Shown: in pieces, positions 9,464 to 18,009 of the stretch | How positions within the stretch are numbered: the stretch's first letter is position 1 | How the letters are laid out: each line of letters opens with the position of its first letter | Assembly (NCBI GenBank): GCA_016720545.1 | Contig: JADKKK010000007.1 | Coordinates: 215,323-279,322, forward strand | DNA length: 64,000 nucleotides | Reading direction: 5' to 3' | DNA from: Myxococcales bacterium | GTDB lineage: Bacteria > Myxococcota_A > Polyangia > Polyangiales > Polyangiaceae | The notes under the pieces: model-generated | What the model was told of the DNA's origin: nothing | Databases searched by the model: none | What the model saw: the letters and a program-made list of their open reading frames with translations, nothing else | Translations under genes and position numbers: made by a program

Positions 9464-9784
9464 GCCCGCGAGAGCAGCATGAAGCGTGCCCCACCGGTCG
9501 GCGCGGCTTGTTCCCAGCGCGCGTCCTTGGGGCGGGTGCGAGCGCGCGGGATAACGGCGCGTCCCCGTGCCACTCTGTGCCATGGCTGCCCGGGCCGCGA
9601 GGGGCGCTCGTCGTCGTGTGGGAAGGGTCCTTCGACATACTCGCGCCGGCGACCGCGTCAGGAGTGGTCGCGCTGCGGACGGCGAGACGGAGAGGTCACC
9701 AAGCGACGTGACCGTCGACGACGGTGCCGCCGGACGCGGACTTGCGCCGTTCGGCCTCAAGGGCAGGCGTCTCAAGAACTACTG
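9464..9784. other. Non-coding stretch between the vWA gene and tRNA-Ser
   Basis: About 320 bases with no convincing gene; open frames here have no recognisable content. It should hold the promoter of the minus-strand vWA lipoprotein. The only structure noted is a 6-bp hairpin (GGTCAC, eight-base loop, GTGACC) near 9696-9716. Confidence 0.5.
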
Positions 9785-9872
9785 CGGAGAGGGCGGGATT
9801 CGAACCCGCGGCAGGCTTTTGACCCGCGCTCCCTTAGCAAGGGAGTACCTTCGGCCACTCGGTCACCTCTCC
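9785..9872 (-). tRNA. tRNA-Ser (anticodon GCU)
   Basis: Read on the minus strand, the gene has a perfect 7-bp acceptor stem (GGAGAGG with CCTCTCC), a D arm, an anticodon arm CTCCCTTGCTAAGGGAG with anticodon GCT, the long variable arm of class II tRNAs, and a T arm GCGGGTTCGAATCCCGC. Position 9785 supplies the discriminator G. The 3' CCA is not encoded. The anticodon reads AGC and AGU serine codons. No integrated element or attachment-site duplication is visible next to it. Confidence 0.97.
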
Positions 9873-9971
9873 AAAGGCCGCCCTGCACTTAGCCGCTGGC
9901 GCGCCGGCGCGCAAGGGCTTCCTGCTTCGGCCGACCGCTCGCCCCCGCGCGCGTTCCCCAAGAGAACCTCC

Positions 9972-10364
9972 ATGCTCGTGCGTCACACACTCACCATCCT
10001 CGCCGTCGAGCGCCTGGCCGAGAGCGTCGCGTTCTACCGCGCCGCCTTCGCGTGGCCGGAGGCCGTCGAGACCCCCGTCTACGTCGAGCTCGCGCTGCCC
10101 GGCGGCCAGCGCCTGGGCCTCTACGAGCGCGAGGCCTTCGGCCGGAACACGGGGCAAGTGCCCGCGCGCGTGCCCGCGGGAGCGCTCTCGACCACCGAGC
10201 TCTACCTCCACGCCGACGACCTCGAGGCCGCCATCGCCGCGCTCGAGGCCGCGGGGGCGCGCTGCCTCAGCCCTCGCGCCCCGCGCCCGTGGGGCGACGA
10301 GGCGGCGTACTTCGCCGATCCCTCGGGCAACGTGCTCGTGGTCGCGCGCGCGCTCGGCGCGTAG
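9972..10364 (+). CDS. VOC/glyoxalase-family protein
   Basis: A 130-residue single-domain vicinal-oxygen-chelate protein. It has the usual beta-alpha-beta-beta-beta repeat: LTILAVERLAESVAFYRAAF at the N-terminus, a central strand GQRLGLYEREAF, and the second half LYLHADDLEAAIAALEAAG, ending DEAAYFADPSGNVLVVARAL. Typical VOC metal ligands would be an early His (His5 here) and a late Glu; the Glu at the usual C-terminal position is not clear because the end reads GNVLVVARAL. It may therefore be a non-canonical or resistance-type VOC member. Substrate unknown. It is a lone gene converging on the peptidoglycan-binding protein, with a hairpin between them. Confidence 0.88.
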   Translation: MLVRHTLTILAVERLAESVAFYRAAFAWPEAVETPVYVELALPGGQRLGLYEREAFGRNTGQVPARVPAGALSTTELYLHADDLEAAIAALEAAGARCLSPRAPRPWGDEAAYFADPSGNVLVVARALGA

Positions 10365-10388
10365 CCCAGAGCCCGCACGAAAAGAGAA

Positions 10389-10420
10389 CGGCCCGCGCGA
10401 GCGTGGCTCGGCGGGCCGTC
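10389..10420 (-). terminator. Hairpin terminator of the peptidoglycan-binding gene
   Basis: A two-part perfect stem: 9 bp (ACGGCCCGC with GCGGGCCGT) enclosing a 5-bp inner stem (CGAGC, loop GTG, GCTCG). On the minus strand it is followed by TCTCTTTT, so it fits an intrinsic terminator for the gene at 10438-11013. It lies between convergent genes and could act in both directions, although the plus side lacks a T-run. Confidence 0.75.
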
Positions 10421-10437
10421 CGTACCTGCGTGGCGAA

Positions 10438-11013
10438 CTAGAAAATCTTCTTTACCGTGCTCCAGATGGTCTTGCCGATCGTGGGCAGCGGGAACGCCAC
10501 CGCCGCGAGCGTCGACACGAAGCCGCTCGGCTCCGGGGGCGGGGGCTCCTCGGCCTTCGCCTGCTCGATGACCTCCTCGGGGATCTCCGGCGTCTCCTCC
10601 GTGATGAGCGACGCCTCCACCTGCTCGGGCTCGATGGCGAAGCCCGGCAGCAGCGCGAGGGTCTGCGGGCCCGCGAAGCCGTCGGCCTCGAGGCCGTTCT
10701 GCTCTTGGAACTGCTTGACCGCGGCCTCGGTGCCCGGGCCGAACTTGCCGTCGGCGTCGACGCCGAGGGCCTCTTGGAGGCGGCGCACCTGCTCGCCGCG
10801 GAGCGGCTTGTGCAGGATCACGAGCTGCGGGAGCTCGAGCGCCATGAAGGTGTCAGGGCCCGCGACGCCGTCGACCTGGAGGCCGTTGTTGCTCTGGAAC
10901 TCGCGCACGGCCGCCTCGGTGTTGGGGCCGAAGATCCCGTCGGCCGTGAGGCCGAGGCGCTCTTGAAGAATTCGGACCGGCTCGCCAGAGAGCCCACGTC
11001 GCAACATCGCCAT
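10438..11013 (-). CDS. Protein with two peptidoglycan-binding (PG_binding_1) domains
   Basis: A 191-residue protein. Two PF01471-type repeats (about 5-58 and 68-120) are each marked by the pattern LQE-LG-DG-FGP-TE-AV-FQ-NGL-DG-GP-T. An acidic Glu/Pro linker (about 125-165) and a short hydrophobic or amphipathic C-terminus (VSTLAAVAFPLPTIGKTIWS) ending in VKKIF follow. No signal peptide is seen. Such domains bind the cell wall. Without a catalytic domain or an export signal, this may be a cargo or spike-associated protein of a contractile or secretion system, or a wall-binding adaptor exported by an unknown route. No such system is encoded nearby. A good Shine-Dalgarno (GAGGAGCG) precedes the ATG at 11011-11013. 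Confidence 0.85.
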   Translation of the reverse strand: MAMLRRGLSGEPVRILQERLGLTADGIFGPNTEAAVREFQSNNGLQVDGVAGPDTFMALELPQLVILHKPLRGEQVRRLQEALGVDADGKFGPGTEAAVKQFQEQNGLEADGFAGPQTLALLPGFAIEPEQVEASLITEETPEIPEEVIEQAKAEEPPPPEPSGFVSTLAAVAFPLPTIGKTIWSTVKKIF

Positions 11014-11171
11014 TGGATCGCTCCTCCTCGGGGCGCGAGAACGCCGCGCCGCACGGGCAGAACGGTGCCAGCGTCCCCCTCGCTCTGCAAGCGTGAGCGC
11101 GCGCCGGTGCGCACGCGGGTGAGGTCTCGGGACCTCGGGCGGCCGGCTGTTACCCGGCTGTTACCCCGCTG

Positions 11172-12641
11172 TTACCCCGAGGCGGGCGCGGCCGCCGTCT
11201 CCCTCGGAGCGGGCTCTGGCGCGACGGTCAGCCACTTGCGGCGCGCGTAGATCGCCCCGTAAACGAGCGCCCCGGCGAACGCCGTCGCGGTCACGCACCC
11301 GAAGAGGGCGTTGAGCCGCATGTGGACGAGCAGCACCCCCGCGAGGCACACCGGCAGCTGGAAGCCCACGAGCACGCCGAGGTCGATGCGGAACGCGAGC
11401 TTGGCGGCGCGCGCGCCCGCCATCGCGTTGCCGAGCACGATGCCCACGCCGAGCCCCACGTAGCTCGGCGCGACGATGTGCAGGTACTCGAGGCCTATGG
11501 CGACGGGCGCGTCGTCCTTGCCGAAGAACCGCAGCACGCGCTCGGCGTGGACCGAGAGGAGCGCGAGGAACGCGAGGTTCATCGCGGCGTCGTAGGCCGC
11601 GGCGAGGAGGCCGGCGCGGCTCGCGCGATCGAGCTTGCCCGCCCCCAGGTTCTGCCCCACGAAGGTCTGCGCGGCGCCGCCCCAGCCCATCGCCACGAAG
11701 AGCGCGACGGAGTCGACGCGGAAGACGAGGCCCATCGCCGTGGTCGCGGTCTGATCGGTCTCGGTCGAGTAGAACCGCGCGACCAGCGAATTGATCAGCA
11801 ACATCGCAGTGATGCGAAGCACGAACTGCGCGCTCGTGGGCCACGCGAGCGCCATCAGCTCGCGGATGGCGCGGGCGTCGGGGCCGCGCGCGCCCTTGGC
11901 CGGCAGGATGTCGAAGCGCCGCGCGAGCACGAGGAAGCTCGGCGCGAGCACGAGCGCCCGCGCGACGACGGTGGCCCAGGCCGCGCCCTCCATGCCCATG
12001 GCCGGCACGCCGGAGAGCTGCGCGAGCCTCGCGCCCCACGCGAGGCCCTCGTTGGGCGCGACCGGCCCGAAGAGGCACACCACCGCGAACACCACGTTGA
12101 ACACGTTGCCGAGCACGAGGAGCGCCACGGGCGTCTTCGACGAGCCGAGCGCCCGCTGGATGCTCGTCAGCTGCAGCAGCATGAACATCGTGCCGCTGCC
12201 CGCGAGGATGACGCGGAGGTAGCGCGTCGCCACGTCGGCGACCGCGCCCTTCAGGCCGATCACGCTCGACGCGATCGGGCCCGCGACCGCGCCCAGAACA
12301 CCGAAGAGCAGCGAGAGCCCGGCCACGACGATGAACGACTGCCAGGCCGCGCGCTTGACCGCCTCGGCGTCGCCCTTGCCCTTGTGGTGCGACACCAGCG
12401 TGGCGGCCGCCGTCGACACGCCATAGCTGAAGATCGTGCCCACGGCGGCGAGCTGATCGCACACGCCGAGCGCGCCCACCGCCGGCCCCACCTCGGCCTT
12501 CGGGAGCTGCGCGATGAGGTACGCGTCGACCAGGTTGAACGAGGTCTGCAGGATGGCGCCCACCGCGAGCGGGATGCCGAAGCGGAACACCTCCCACGCG
12601 AGGGGCCCCTCCAGAATGCGCGCGCTGGCCCGATCGTCCAT
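11172..12641 (-). CDS. MATE-family multidrug/Na+ or H+ antiporter
   Basis: A 489-residue integral membrane protein with about 12 predicted helices in two related halves, as in the MATE (NorM/DinF) superfamily. Typical features are FGIPLAVGAILQTSFNLVDAYLIAQL in the first helices, GTIFSYGVSTAAATLVSHHKGKGD, and in the second half GWGGAAQTFVGQNLGAGKLDRA. It would expel organic cations or drugs from the cytoplasm using an ion gradient. The ATG at 12639-12641 is preferred; an in-frame GTG six codons upstream (12659) is possible. The TAA stop lies in a triple direct repeat of the 9-mer CTGTTACCC (11145-11179). Substrate unknown; no adjacent regulator. Confidence 0.92.
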   Translation of the reverse strand: MDDRASARILEGPLAWEVFRFGIPLAVGAILQTSFNLVDAYLIAQLPKAEVGPAVGALGVCDQLAAVGTIFSYGVSTAAATLVSHHKGKGDAEAVKRAAWQSFIVVAGLSLLFGVLGAVAGPIASSVIGLKGAVADVATRYLRVILAGSGTMFMLLQLTSIQRALGSSKTPVALLVLGNVFNVVFAVVCLFGPVAPNEGLAWGARLAQLSGVPAMGMEGAAWATVVARALVLAPSFLVLARRFDILPAKGARGPDARAIRELMALAWPTSAQFVLRITAMLLINSLVARFYSTETDQTATTAMGLVFRVDSVALFVAMGWGGAAQTFVGQNLGAGKLDRASRAGLLAAAYDAAMNLAFLALLSVHAERVLRFFGKDDAPVAIGLEYLHIVAPSYVGLGVGIVLGNAMAGARAAKLAFRIDLGVLVGFQLPVCLAGVLLVHMRLNALFGCVTATAFAGALVYGAIYARRKWLTVAPEPAPRETAAAPASG

Positions 12642-12735
12642 GGCCGCTCGCCGTACCACGGCTCGCGCGCCCGCGCCTCTCTCCGTCGGGCGCGGTCGCG
12701 TCCGGTGGACACGTCCGCGCCGCGCGCGCGTCCGG

Positions 12736-12771
12736 CAGGAGCGTCGTCAGGAGCGTCGTCAGGAGCGTCGT
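12736..12771. repeat. Three exact copies of a 12-bp tandem repeat
   Basis: The unit CAGGAGCGTCGT repeats three times without error, followed by a partial, diverged fourth copy (CAGGTGCGT). It lies in the 244-base region between the divergent MATE and phosphonate operons, about 115 bases upstream of the PEP mutase start. It is open in every frame but is probably not coding. Copy-number change could alter promoter spacing. Confidence 0.6.
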
Positions 12772-12822
12772 CAGGTGCGTCAGGCGTTGCGCACTCGGCC
12801 GACGGGTTCGTTCTTGACGCTG

Positions 12823-12841
12823 CGCGTTTGGAATCAACGCG
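12823..12841. promoter_or_regulatory. Inverted repeat upstream of the phosphonate operon
   Basis: The arms CGCGTT and AACGCG, separated by seven bases, centre about 54 bases upstream of the PEP mutase ATG. A TTGACG hexamer (12814-12819) just upstream could be a -35 box, but no convincing -10 box follows. It is a candidate operator or promoter element on symmetry and position alone. Confidence 0.35.
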
Positions 12842-12885
12842 TCTCATTCGGTGCTAAGTGCGGGACCCACCACCCCGAGGCTCCC

Positions 12886-14514
12886 ATGGCTCCCACGACC
12901 CCGAAGAAGACCACCCAACTCAAGCAGCTCATCACTCGCCCGGAGCTCGCGTTCCTGATGGAGGCGCACAACGGGCTCTCCGCGAAGGTCGCGGAGGAGG
13001 CCGGCTTCGAGGGCATTTGGGGCAGCGGTCTGTCCATCTCGGCGGCGCTCGGCTGCCGCGACAACAACGAGGCGAGCTGGACGCAGGTGCTCGAGGTCGT
13101 GGAGTTCATGGCCGACGCCGCGCGCATCCCCATCTTGCTCGACGGCGACACCGGCTACGGCAACTTCAACTCGATGCGCCGCCTCGTGCGCAAGCTCGAG
13201 CAGCGCGGCTGCGCGGGCGTGTGCATCGAGGACAAGATCTTCCCGAAGACGAACAGCTTCATCCGCGGCACGGCCCAGCCGCTCGCCGAGATCGACGAGT
13301 TCGCGGGCAAGATCAAGGCGGGCAAAGAGGCGCAGTCGGACGACGACTTCGTGATCGTCGCGCGCGTCGAGGCCTTCATCGCGGGCTGGGGCCTGGAGGA
13401 AGCGCTGAAGCGCGCCGAGGCGTACCGCCTGGCCGGCGCCGACGCGATCCTCATCCACTCGGCGCTCCGCTCGCCGAGCGAGATCTTGTCGTTCAAGAAG
13501 GAGTGGGGGGACCGCCTGCCGGTCGTGATCGTGCCCACGAAGTACTACACCACGCCGACCGAGGTGTTCCGCGACGCGGGCTTCTCCACGGTGATCTGGG
13601 CGAACCACGCGATGCGCTCCGCGCTCACCGCGATGCAGCGCACGGCCAAGCGCATCTTCGAGGAGCAGAGCCTCCTCAACGTGGAGAGCGAGGTCGTCAC
13701 CGTCGCCGAGGTGTTCCGCATCCAAGGCGAGGACGAGCTCGCGCAGGCCGAGAAGCTCTACCTGCCCAAGCACGGCCAGTCGACGCGCGCGATCGTGCTC
13801 GCCGCCTCGCGCGGCTCGGAGCTCGGCGACCTCACGAAGGACAAGCCGAAGGCGATGGTCGACGTGAAGGGGCAGCCCATCCTTGCCCACATCGCGGGCA
13901 CGTACCGCGAGGTCGGCGTGAAGGACATCACCGTCGTGCGCGGCTACAAGAAGGAGGCCTTCGGCATCACGAGCCTCACGTACGTCGACAACGACACGTT
14001 CGACACCACGCAGGAGGTGGCGTCGCTCGCGCGCGCGAAGGCGTCCCTCGCGGGGCAGACGATCGTGTCGTACGGCGACGTGCTCTTCAAGAAGTACATC
14101 GTCCAGGAGCTCGCCGAGACCACCGACGATTTTGTGATCTGCGTCGACGCGAACTGGCGCGAGAGCCGCAACAAGGGCCGCGTCGCCGACTTCGTCACCT
14201 GCTCGCAGCCGAACTCGAAGCGCGCGTTCCTCGAGAAGGTCACCCTGAAGGACTTCGTCGGCGACGGCGAGCGCGGCGACGTGACGGGCGAGTGGATGGG
14301 CTTCCTCAAGCTGAGCGAGGCGGGCGCCGCCGCGCTGAAGGCGCTGCTCGAGCGCCTCGAGGGCGAGGACAAGGCGCGCTTCGACGCCATGAAGATGCCG
14401 GATCTCCTCCGCCTCGTGCTGAAGGAGGGCCACGATATTCGTGTACTCTACACCACGGGCCACTGGCTCGACGTCGACAGCGTGGAGGACGTGGTCCTCG
14501 GCGCGAGCTTCTGA
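12886..14514 (+). CDS. aepX: PEP mutase fused to a nucleotidyltransferase-like domain
   Basis: A 542-residue two-domain protein. Residues 1-295 are phosphoenolpyruvate mutase, which rearranges PEP to phosphonopyruvate, the C-P bond-forming first step of phosphonate biosynthesis. Signatures: LDGDTGYGN and CIEDKIFPKTNSF, the EDKxxxxxNS motif separating mutases from isocitrate lyases. Residues from about 302 resemble a sugar-phosphate/phosphonate nucleotidyltransferase (AIVLAASRGSELGDLTKDKPKAMVDV). The usual G-x-G-x-R loop is altered (AAS instead of AAG, E instead of the basic residue), so catalysis by this half is doubtful. A separate intact nucleotidyltransferase closes the operon. First gene of a five-gene operon; ATG chosen because the mutase fold starts at once. 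Confidence 0.93.
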   Translation: MAPTTPKKTTQLKQLITRPELAFLMEAHNGLSAKVAEEAGFEGIWGSGLSISAALGCRDNNEASWTQVLEVVEFMADAARIPILLDGDTGYGNFNSMRRLVRKLEQRGCAGVCIEDKIFPKTNSFIRGTAQPLAEIDEFAGKIKAGKEAQSDDDFVIVARVEAFIAGWGLEEALKRAEAYRLAGADAILIHSALRSPSEILSFKKEWGDRLPVVIVPTKYYTTPTEVFRDAGFSTVIWANHAMRSALTAMQRTAKRIFEEQSLLNVESEVVTVAEVFRIQGEDELAQAEKLYLPKHGQSTRAIVLAASRGSELGDLTKDKPKAMVDVKGQPILAHIAGTYREVGVKDITVVRGYKKEAFGITSLTYVDNDTFDTTQEVASLARAKASLAGQTIVSYGDVLFKKYIVQELAETTDDFVICVDANWRESRNKGRVADFVTCSQPNSKRAFLEKVTLKDFVGDGERGDVTGEWMGFLKLSEAGAAALKALLERLEGEDKARFDAMKMPDLLRLVLKEGHDIRVLYTTGHWLDVDSVEDVVLGASF

Positions 14515-14528
14515 GGAGGGACCCCGCC

Positions 14529-15671
14529 ATGATCACCGCCGAGTCGTTCCTCGTGGCCGCGAAGGCCCACGGTTTCTCGCTCTACACGGGCGTGCCCTGC
14601 TCGTACCTCAAGCCGTTCATCAACTACGTCATCGACGCGCCCGACCTCGACTACGTGGGCGCCACGAACGAGGGCGACGCGGTCGCGATCGCCTCGGGCG
14701 CCGAGCTCGGTGGCCGCCGCTCGGTGGTCATGTTCCAGAACTCGGGCTTCGGCAACACGGTGAACCCGCTCACCTCGCTGAACATGATCTTCGACATCCC
14801 GGTGCTGGTCATCACCACGCTCCGCGGCGAGCCCGGCGGCCCGAAAGACGAGCCTCAGCACGCGCTCATGGGGCAGATCACCACCGGCCTGTTCGACCTC
14901 ATGCGCATCCCCTGGGAGTACTTCCCCGACGAGGAAGCGGCGATCGGCCCGTGCCTCGAGCGGGTGACCAAGCACATGTCCGAGAAGAAGCAGCCGTACG
15001 GCCTCGTCATGCGGAAAGACGCCGTCGCCTCGCACAAGCTGCGCTCGAAGGCCGAGGCGAAGGCCCTCTCGGCCGCGAAGCTCGCGTCCGAGTTCGCGTG
15101 GCCGGCGGAGCGACCCTCGCGCACCGAGGCGCTCGCGGCGGTGCAGGGCGCGCTCCGGCCTGGCGACGTCGTCGTCGCGACCACGGGCTACACGGGGCGT
15201 GAGCTCTACGCGCTCGACGACAAGCCGTGCCAGCTCTACATGGTGGGCAGCATGGGGTGCGCGGGCAGCTTCGGGCTCGGCCTCGCGCTCGCGCAGCCGA
15301 AGCGCCGCGTGATCGTGCTCGACGGCGACGGCGCGGCGCTCATGCGGCTCGGCGCGCTCGCGACGCTCGGCTTCGAGCGGCCCGCGAACCTGCTGCACGT
15401 CCTGCTCGACAACGAGCTCCACGAGTCGACCGGCGGACAGTCCACGGTGACCCACTCGGTCGACAGCGCGCTCGTCGCGGCGGCCTCTGGCTACCCGCGC
15501 GTAGAGCGCGTGACCACCGCCGAGGCGCTCGCGGCGCTCGTCGCCGCGCCCACGACCGAGCTCACCTTCGCGCACGTGAAGATGAAGCCTGGCGCGCCGG
15601 CCGATCTCCCGCGGCCCACCGTCACGCCCATCCAGGTCAAAGAGCGCCTCGCCGCGTACATGTTGGGCTGA
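14529..15671 (+). CDS. aepY: Phosphonopyruvate decarboxylase
   Basis: A 380-residue thiamine-diphosphate enzyme that decarboxylates phosphonopyruvate to phosphonoacetaldehyde, pulling the unfavourable mutase reaction forward. The N-terminal pyrimidine-binding part includes YTGVPCSYLKPFINYV and the glutamate-bearing GATNEGDAVAIASGAEL. The C-terminal part has the ThDP/Mg motif LDGDGAALMRLGAL through HVLLDN. Length and order of motifs match Ppd of bacterial phosphonate pathways. It starts 14 bases after the PEP mutase stop, with a GGAGGG ribosome-binding site straddling that stop, so the two are probably co-translated. Confidence 0.95.
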   Translation: MITAESFLVAAKAHGFSLYTGVPCSYLKPFINYVIDAPDLDYVGATNEGDAVAIASGAELGGRRSVVMFQNSGFGNTVNPLTSLNMIFDIPVLVITTLRGEPGGPKDEPQHALMGQITTGLFDLMRIPWEYFPDEEAAIGPCLERVTKHMSEKKQPYGLVMRKDAVASHKLRSKAEAKALSAAKLASEFAWPAERPSRTEALAAVQGALRPGDVVVATTGYTGRELYALDDKPCQLYMVGSMGCAGSFGLGLALAQPKRRVIVLDGDGAALMRLGALATLGFERPANLLHVLLDNELHESTGGQSTVTHSVDSALVAAASGYPRVERVTTAEALAALVAAPTTELTFAHVKMKPGAPADLPRPTVTPIQVKERLAAYMLG

Positions 15672-15713
15672 GCGCAGGCTCCGCAGCACCACGCCAACAC
15701 CAGAGGAAGTCAC

Positions 15714-16799
15714 ATGAAGCTGCTCAACCCGGGGCCCGTCACGCTCACCGCGCGCGTCCGCGAGGCCATGCTCCGCCCCGACCTCTGCCACCGTGAGGTC
15801 GAGTTCGCCGCGATGTGCACGCGCATCCTCGAGCGCCTGCGCCGCGTCTATCCGGAGGCCGCGGCGCGCTACGTGCCCGTGCTGCTCACGTCCTCGGGCA
15901 CGGGGGCGGTCGAGGCCATGCTCTCGCTCGTCCCGCGGGCGGAGCAGAGCGGCGGCAAGAAGGTGCTCGTCGTCGCCAACGGCGTGTACGGCGAGCGCGC
16001 GGCGGCCATGCTCACGGCGCAGGGAAAAGCACACGACGTGGTCACCTCCGCGTGGACCGCGCCGATGGACCTCCCGGCCGTCGAGCGCGCCCTCGCGAGC
16101 GGCGCCTACGGCCACGTGTTCGCGGTGCACCACGAGACCACGACGGGGCGGCTCAACGATCTCGACGGACTCGGTGCACTCTGCAAGAAGTTCGGCGTGA
16201 AGCTCTTGCTCGACGCGGTGTCGAGCTTCGGCGGTGAGCGCCTCCGCTTCGACGAGTGGAACCTCGAGGCGTGCGCGGCCACCGCCAACAAGTGCCTCCA
16301 CGGCGTGCCGGGCGTCGCGTTCGTGCTCGTCGACGAGGCGGTGTTCACCGAGCGTACGTCGGGCGCCACGAGCGTGTACCTCGACCTCTTCCGCTACCGG
16401 AAGGAGCAGAAGAACGGCTTCTCTCCCTTCACCCAGGCGGTGCAGGCGATGTACGCGCTCGAGGAGGCGCTGTGCGAGCTCGAGGACCAGGGCGGCTGGG
16501 AGAGGCGTCACCAGAAGTACGCAGCGCTGGCCGGCCAGGTGCGCGAAGGGCTCTTCGCACTTGGCATACGCCCCTTCCTCGAAGACGCCGAGAGCTACGG
16601 CTCGACCCTCGCGAGCTACCGGCTCCCGGCGGGCCTCGCCTACGACCACCTCCACGATCACCTGAAACGCGCAGGGTTTATCGTGTACGCCGGCCAGGGG
16701 CCGTTCTCGGGCGAGATGTTCCGGGTGGCGGTCATGGGCGACGTCGACGCCGCCGACATGGCGCGGCTGCTCGTTGAGATCCAGGCGGCGATGGCGTGA
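15714..16799 (+). CDS. aepZ: 2-aminoethylphosphonate transaminase
   Basis: A 361-residue class V aminotransferase. N-terminal LNPGPVTLTARVREAML is characteristic of PhnW-type 2-aminoethylphosphonate:pyruvate transaminases. LLDAVSSFGGE carries the PLP-binding Asp, and ATANKCLHGVPGVAFV carries the Schiff-base lysine (Lys193). In this operon it should run in the biosynthetic direction, converting phosphonoacetaldehyde to 2-aminoethylphosphonate (AEP). No phosphonatase (PhnX) gene, which would imply AEP degradation, is seen nearby. It has its own ribosome-binding site (AGAGGAAG) and lies 42 bases after the decarboxylase gene. Confidence 0.94.
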   Translation: MKLLNPGPVTLTARVREAMLRPDLCHREVEFAAMCTRILERLRRVYPEAAARYVPVLLTSSGTGAVEAMLSLVPRAEQSGGKKVLVVANGVYGERAAAMLTAQGKAHDVVTSAWTAPMDLPAVERALASGAYGHVFAVHHETTTGRLNDLDGLGALCKKFGVKLLLDAVSSFGGERLRFDEWNLEACAATANKCLHGVPGVAFVLVDEAVFTERTSGATSVYLDLFRYRKEQKNGFSPFTQAVQAMYALEEALCELEDQGGWERRHQKYAALAGQVREGLFALGIRPFLEDAESYGSTLASYRLPAGLAYDHLHDHLKRAGFIVYAGQGPFSGEMFRVAVMGDVDAADMARLLVEIQAAMA

Positions 16800-16917
16800 A
16801 GCTTGCGTAGCTCCTCGGCATGCCGCCGAGGATCCTCGCCGCTCTGCAACCGTTTGAGGTGGTCTCTCGCGCGACGCGTGCTAACCAACCGGCGCCTCGC
16901 GTCGGCGAGCGGACCTG

Positions 16918-18009
16918 ATGACCCCATCGATCGACACCATGGAGACCAGCGCCGAGGGCGGCGCCCACGCCTCGCTCGGCCGAGCGGCTCTCGAGAGCGG
17001 CACGTTCGATCTCGAAGCCGACCGCGAGCCCACGGACGCGCCGTCGCCGGCGCTCGCGCCCTACGACGCCGCCGAGGTCGACGCCATCCTCTCCGAGATG
17101 ACCGACCCGATGAACCGGTATTACCGCTACCCCGTGGCGAAGGCGATGCTCCCGGTCTTCATGCGGTTGCCCTTCACGCCCAACCACATCACGGCGTTCC
17201 ACGCGTGCATTGGTATCGCCGCGGGTGTGCTCATCGCGCGTGGCTCTCCCCGCGAGCTCGTGGCCGCCTTCATCCTCGCTGAAGCGAGGATGATCTTCGA
17301 CTGCCTCGACGGCGTGGTCGCCCGCGCGAAGAAGCTCGCGTCGCCCTATGGCCGCACGATCGACGAGATGGGCGACGGCGTGGGCTACGTGGGCATGCAA
17401 GTCGGCGCGCTCGTGCATATCCACCGCCACGCGCCCGGCGAGAACCTGGTCTTCATGCTCGCCGCGGGCCTGCTCGTACCCGGCTGGATGGCGATGACCT
17501 ACGACTACTACAAGCGCACCTTCGGGAGCCTCTTGAAGGGCACGAACGACGGCCCGGCCGAAGAGCTCGTGCGCCGCAGCGCCAAGCTCGCTCGCGACGG
17601 CCAGGGCGGGGTCGTGGTGCGCTTCGCCCTCGTCTTCGAGTGGCTCCAGACCGCCCTCCTCGCGCCCTCCTCGATCCCCTCGCTCCTCGAGCGCATCCGC
17701 CGGGAGACCGACCGGCCCGGCGCGGGCTGCGAGGACCCGTCGCTCGTCGCGCTGGCCGCGGGTGCGCGGCGCCGCGCGCGCTCGCCGGGCTTCCGGCGCC
17801 TGCTCCGCTTCGCCTCCATCGTGACCGGCGACAACGCGATCACCTTCTTCAACTTCGGTCTCCTCACGTTCGCCGTCGCGGCGGTCGAGAAGACGATGAT
17901 CGCCGCCGGCTTCACCACCTTCCTCGTCGTCTCGCTCACCTGCGCGAGCTGGCTCCGTCGCGGCGCCGAGCCCGCGCCCCCCAGTTCCAGGCCGGCCGAG
18001 GCCAAATGA
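16918..18009 (+). CDS. CDP-alcohol phosphotransferase (predicted phosphonolipid synthase)
   Basis: A 363-residue membrane protein of the CDP-alcohol phosphatidyltransferase family. The complete signature runs from Asp128 to Asp153: D128-x2-D131-G132-x2-A135-R136-x8-G145-x3-D149-x3-D153, the Mg2+- and CMP-binding site. Hydrophobic helices follow (MQVGALVHIHRHAPG onward and the C-terminal VTGDNAITFFNFGLLTFAVAAV). In this operon it would move the AEP group from CMP-AEP to a diacylglycerol- or ceramide-type alcohol, making an aminoethylphosphonate lipid. Acceptor and polarity are inferred. It follows the transaminase after 118 bases and overlaps the nucleotidyltransferase by four bases (ATGA). 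Confidence 0.9.
   Translation: MTPSIDTMETSAEGGAHASLGRAALESGTFDLEADREPTDAPSPALAPYDAAEVDAILSEMTDPMNRYYRYPVAKAMLPVFMRLPFTPNHITAFHACIGIAAGVLIARGSPRELVAAFILAEARMIFDCLDGVVARAKKLASPYGRTIDEMGDGVGYVGMQVGALVHIHRHAPGENLVFMLAAGLLVPGWMAMTYDYYKRTFGSLLKGTNDGPAEELVRRSAKLARDGQGGVVVRFALVFEWLQTALLAPSSIPSLLERIRRETDRPGAGCEDPSLVALAAGARRRARSPGFRRLLRFASIVTGDNAITFFNFGLLTFAVAAVEKTMIAAGFTTFLVVSLTCASWLRRGAEPAPPSSRPAEAK

Noticed and set aside
9785..9872. tRNA-Ser as an integration site for a genomic island
   Set aside because: No integrase and no repeated 3' tRNA fragment were found in the window.
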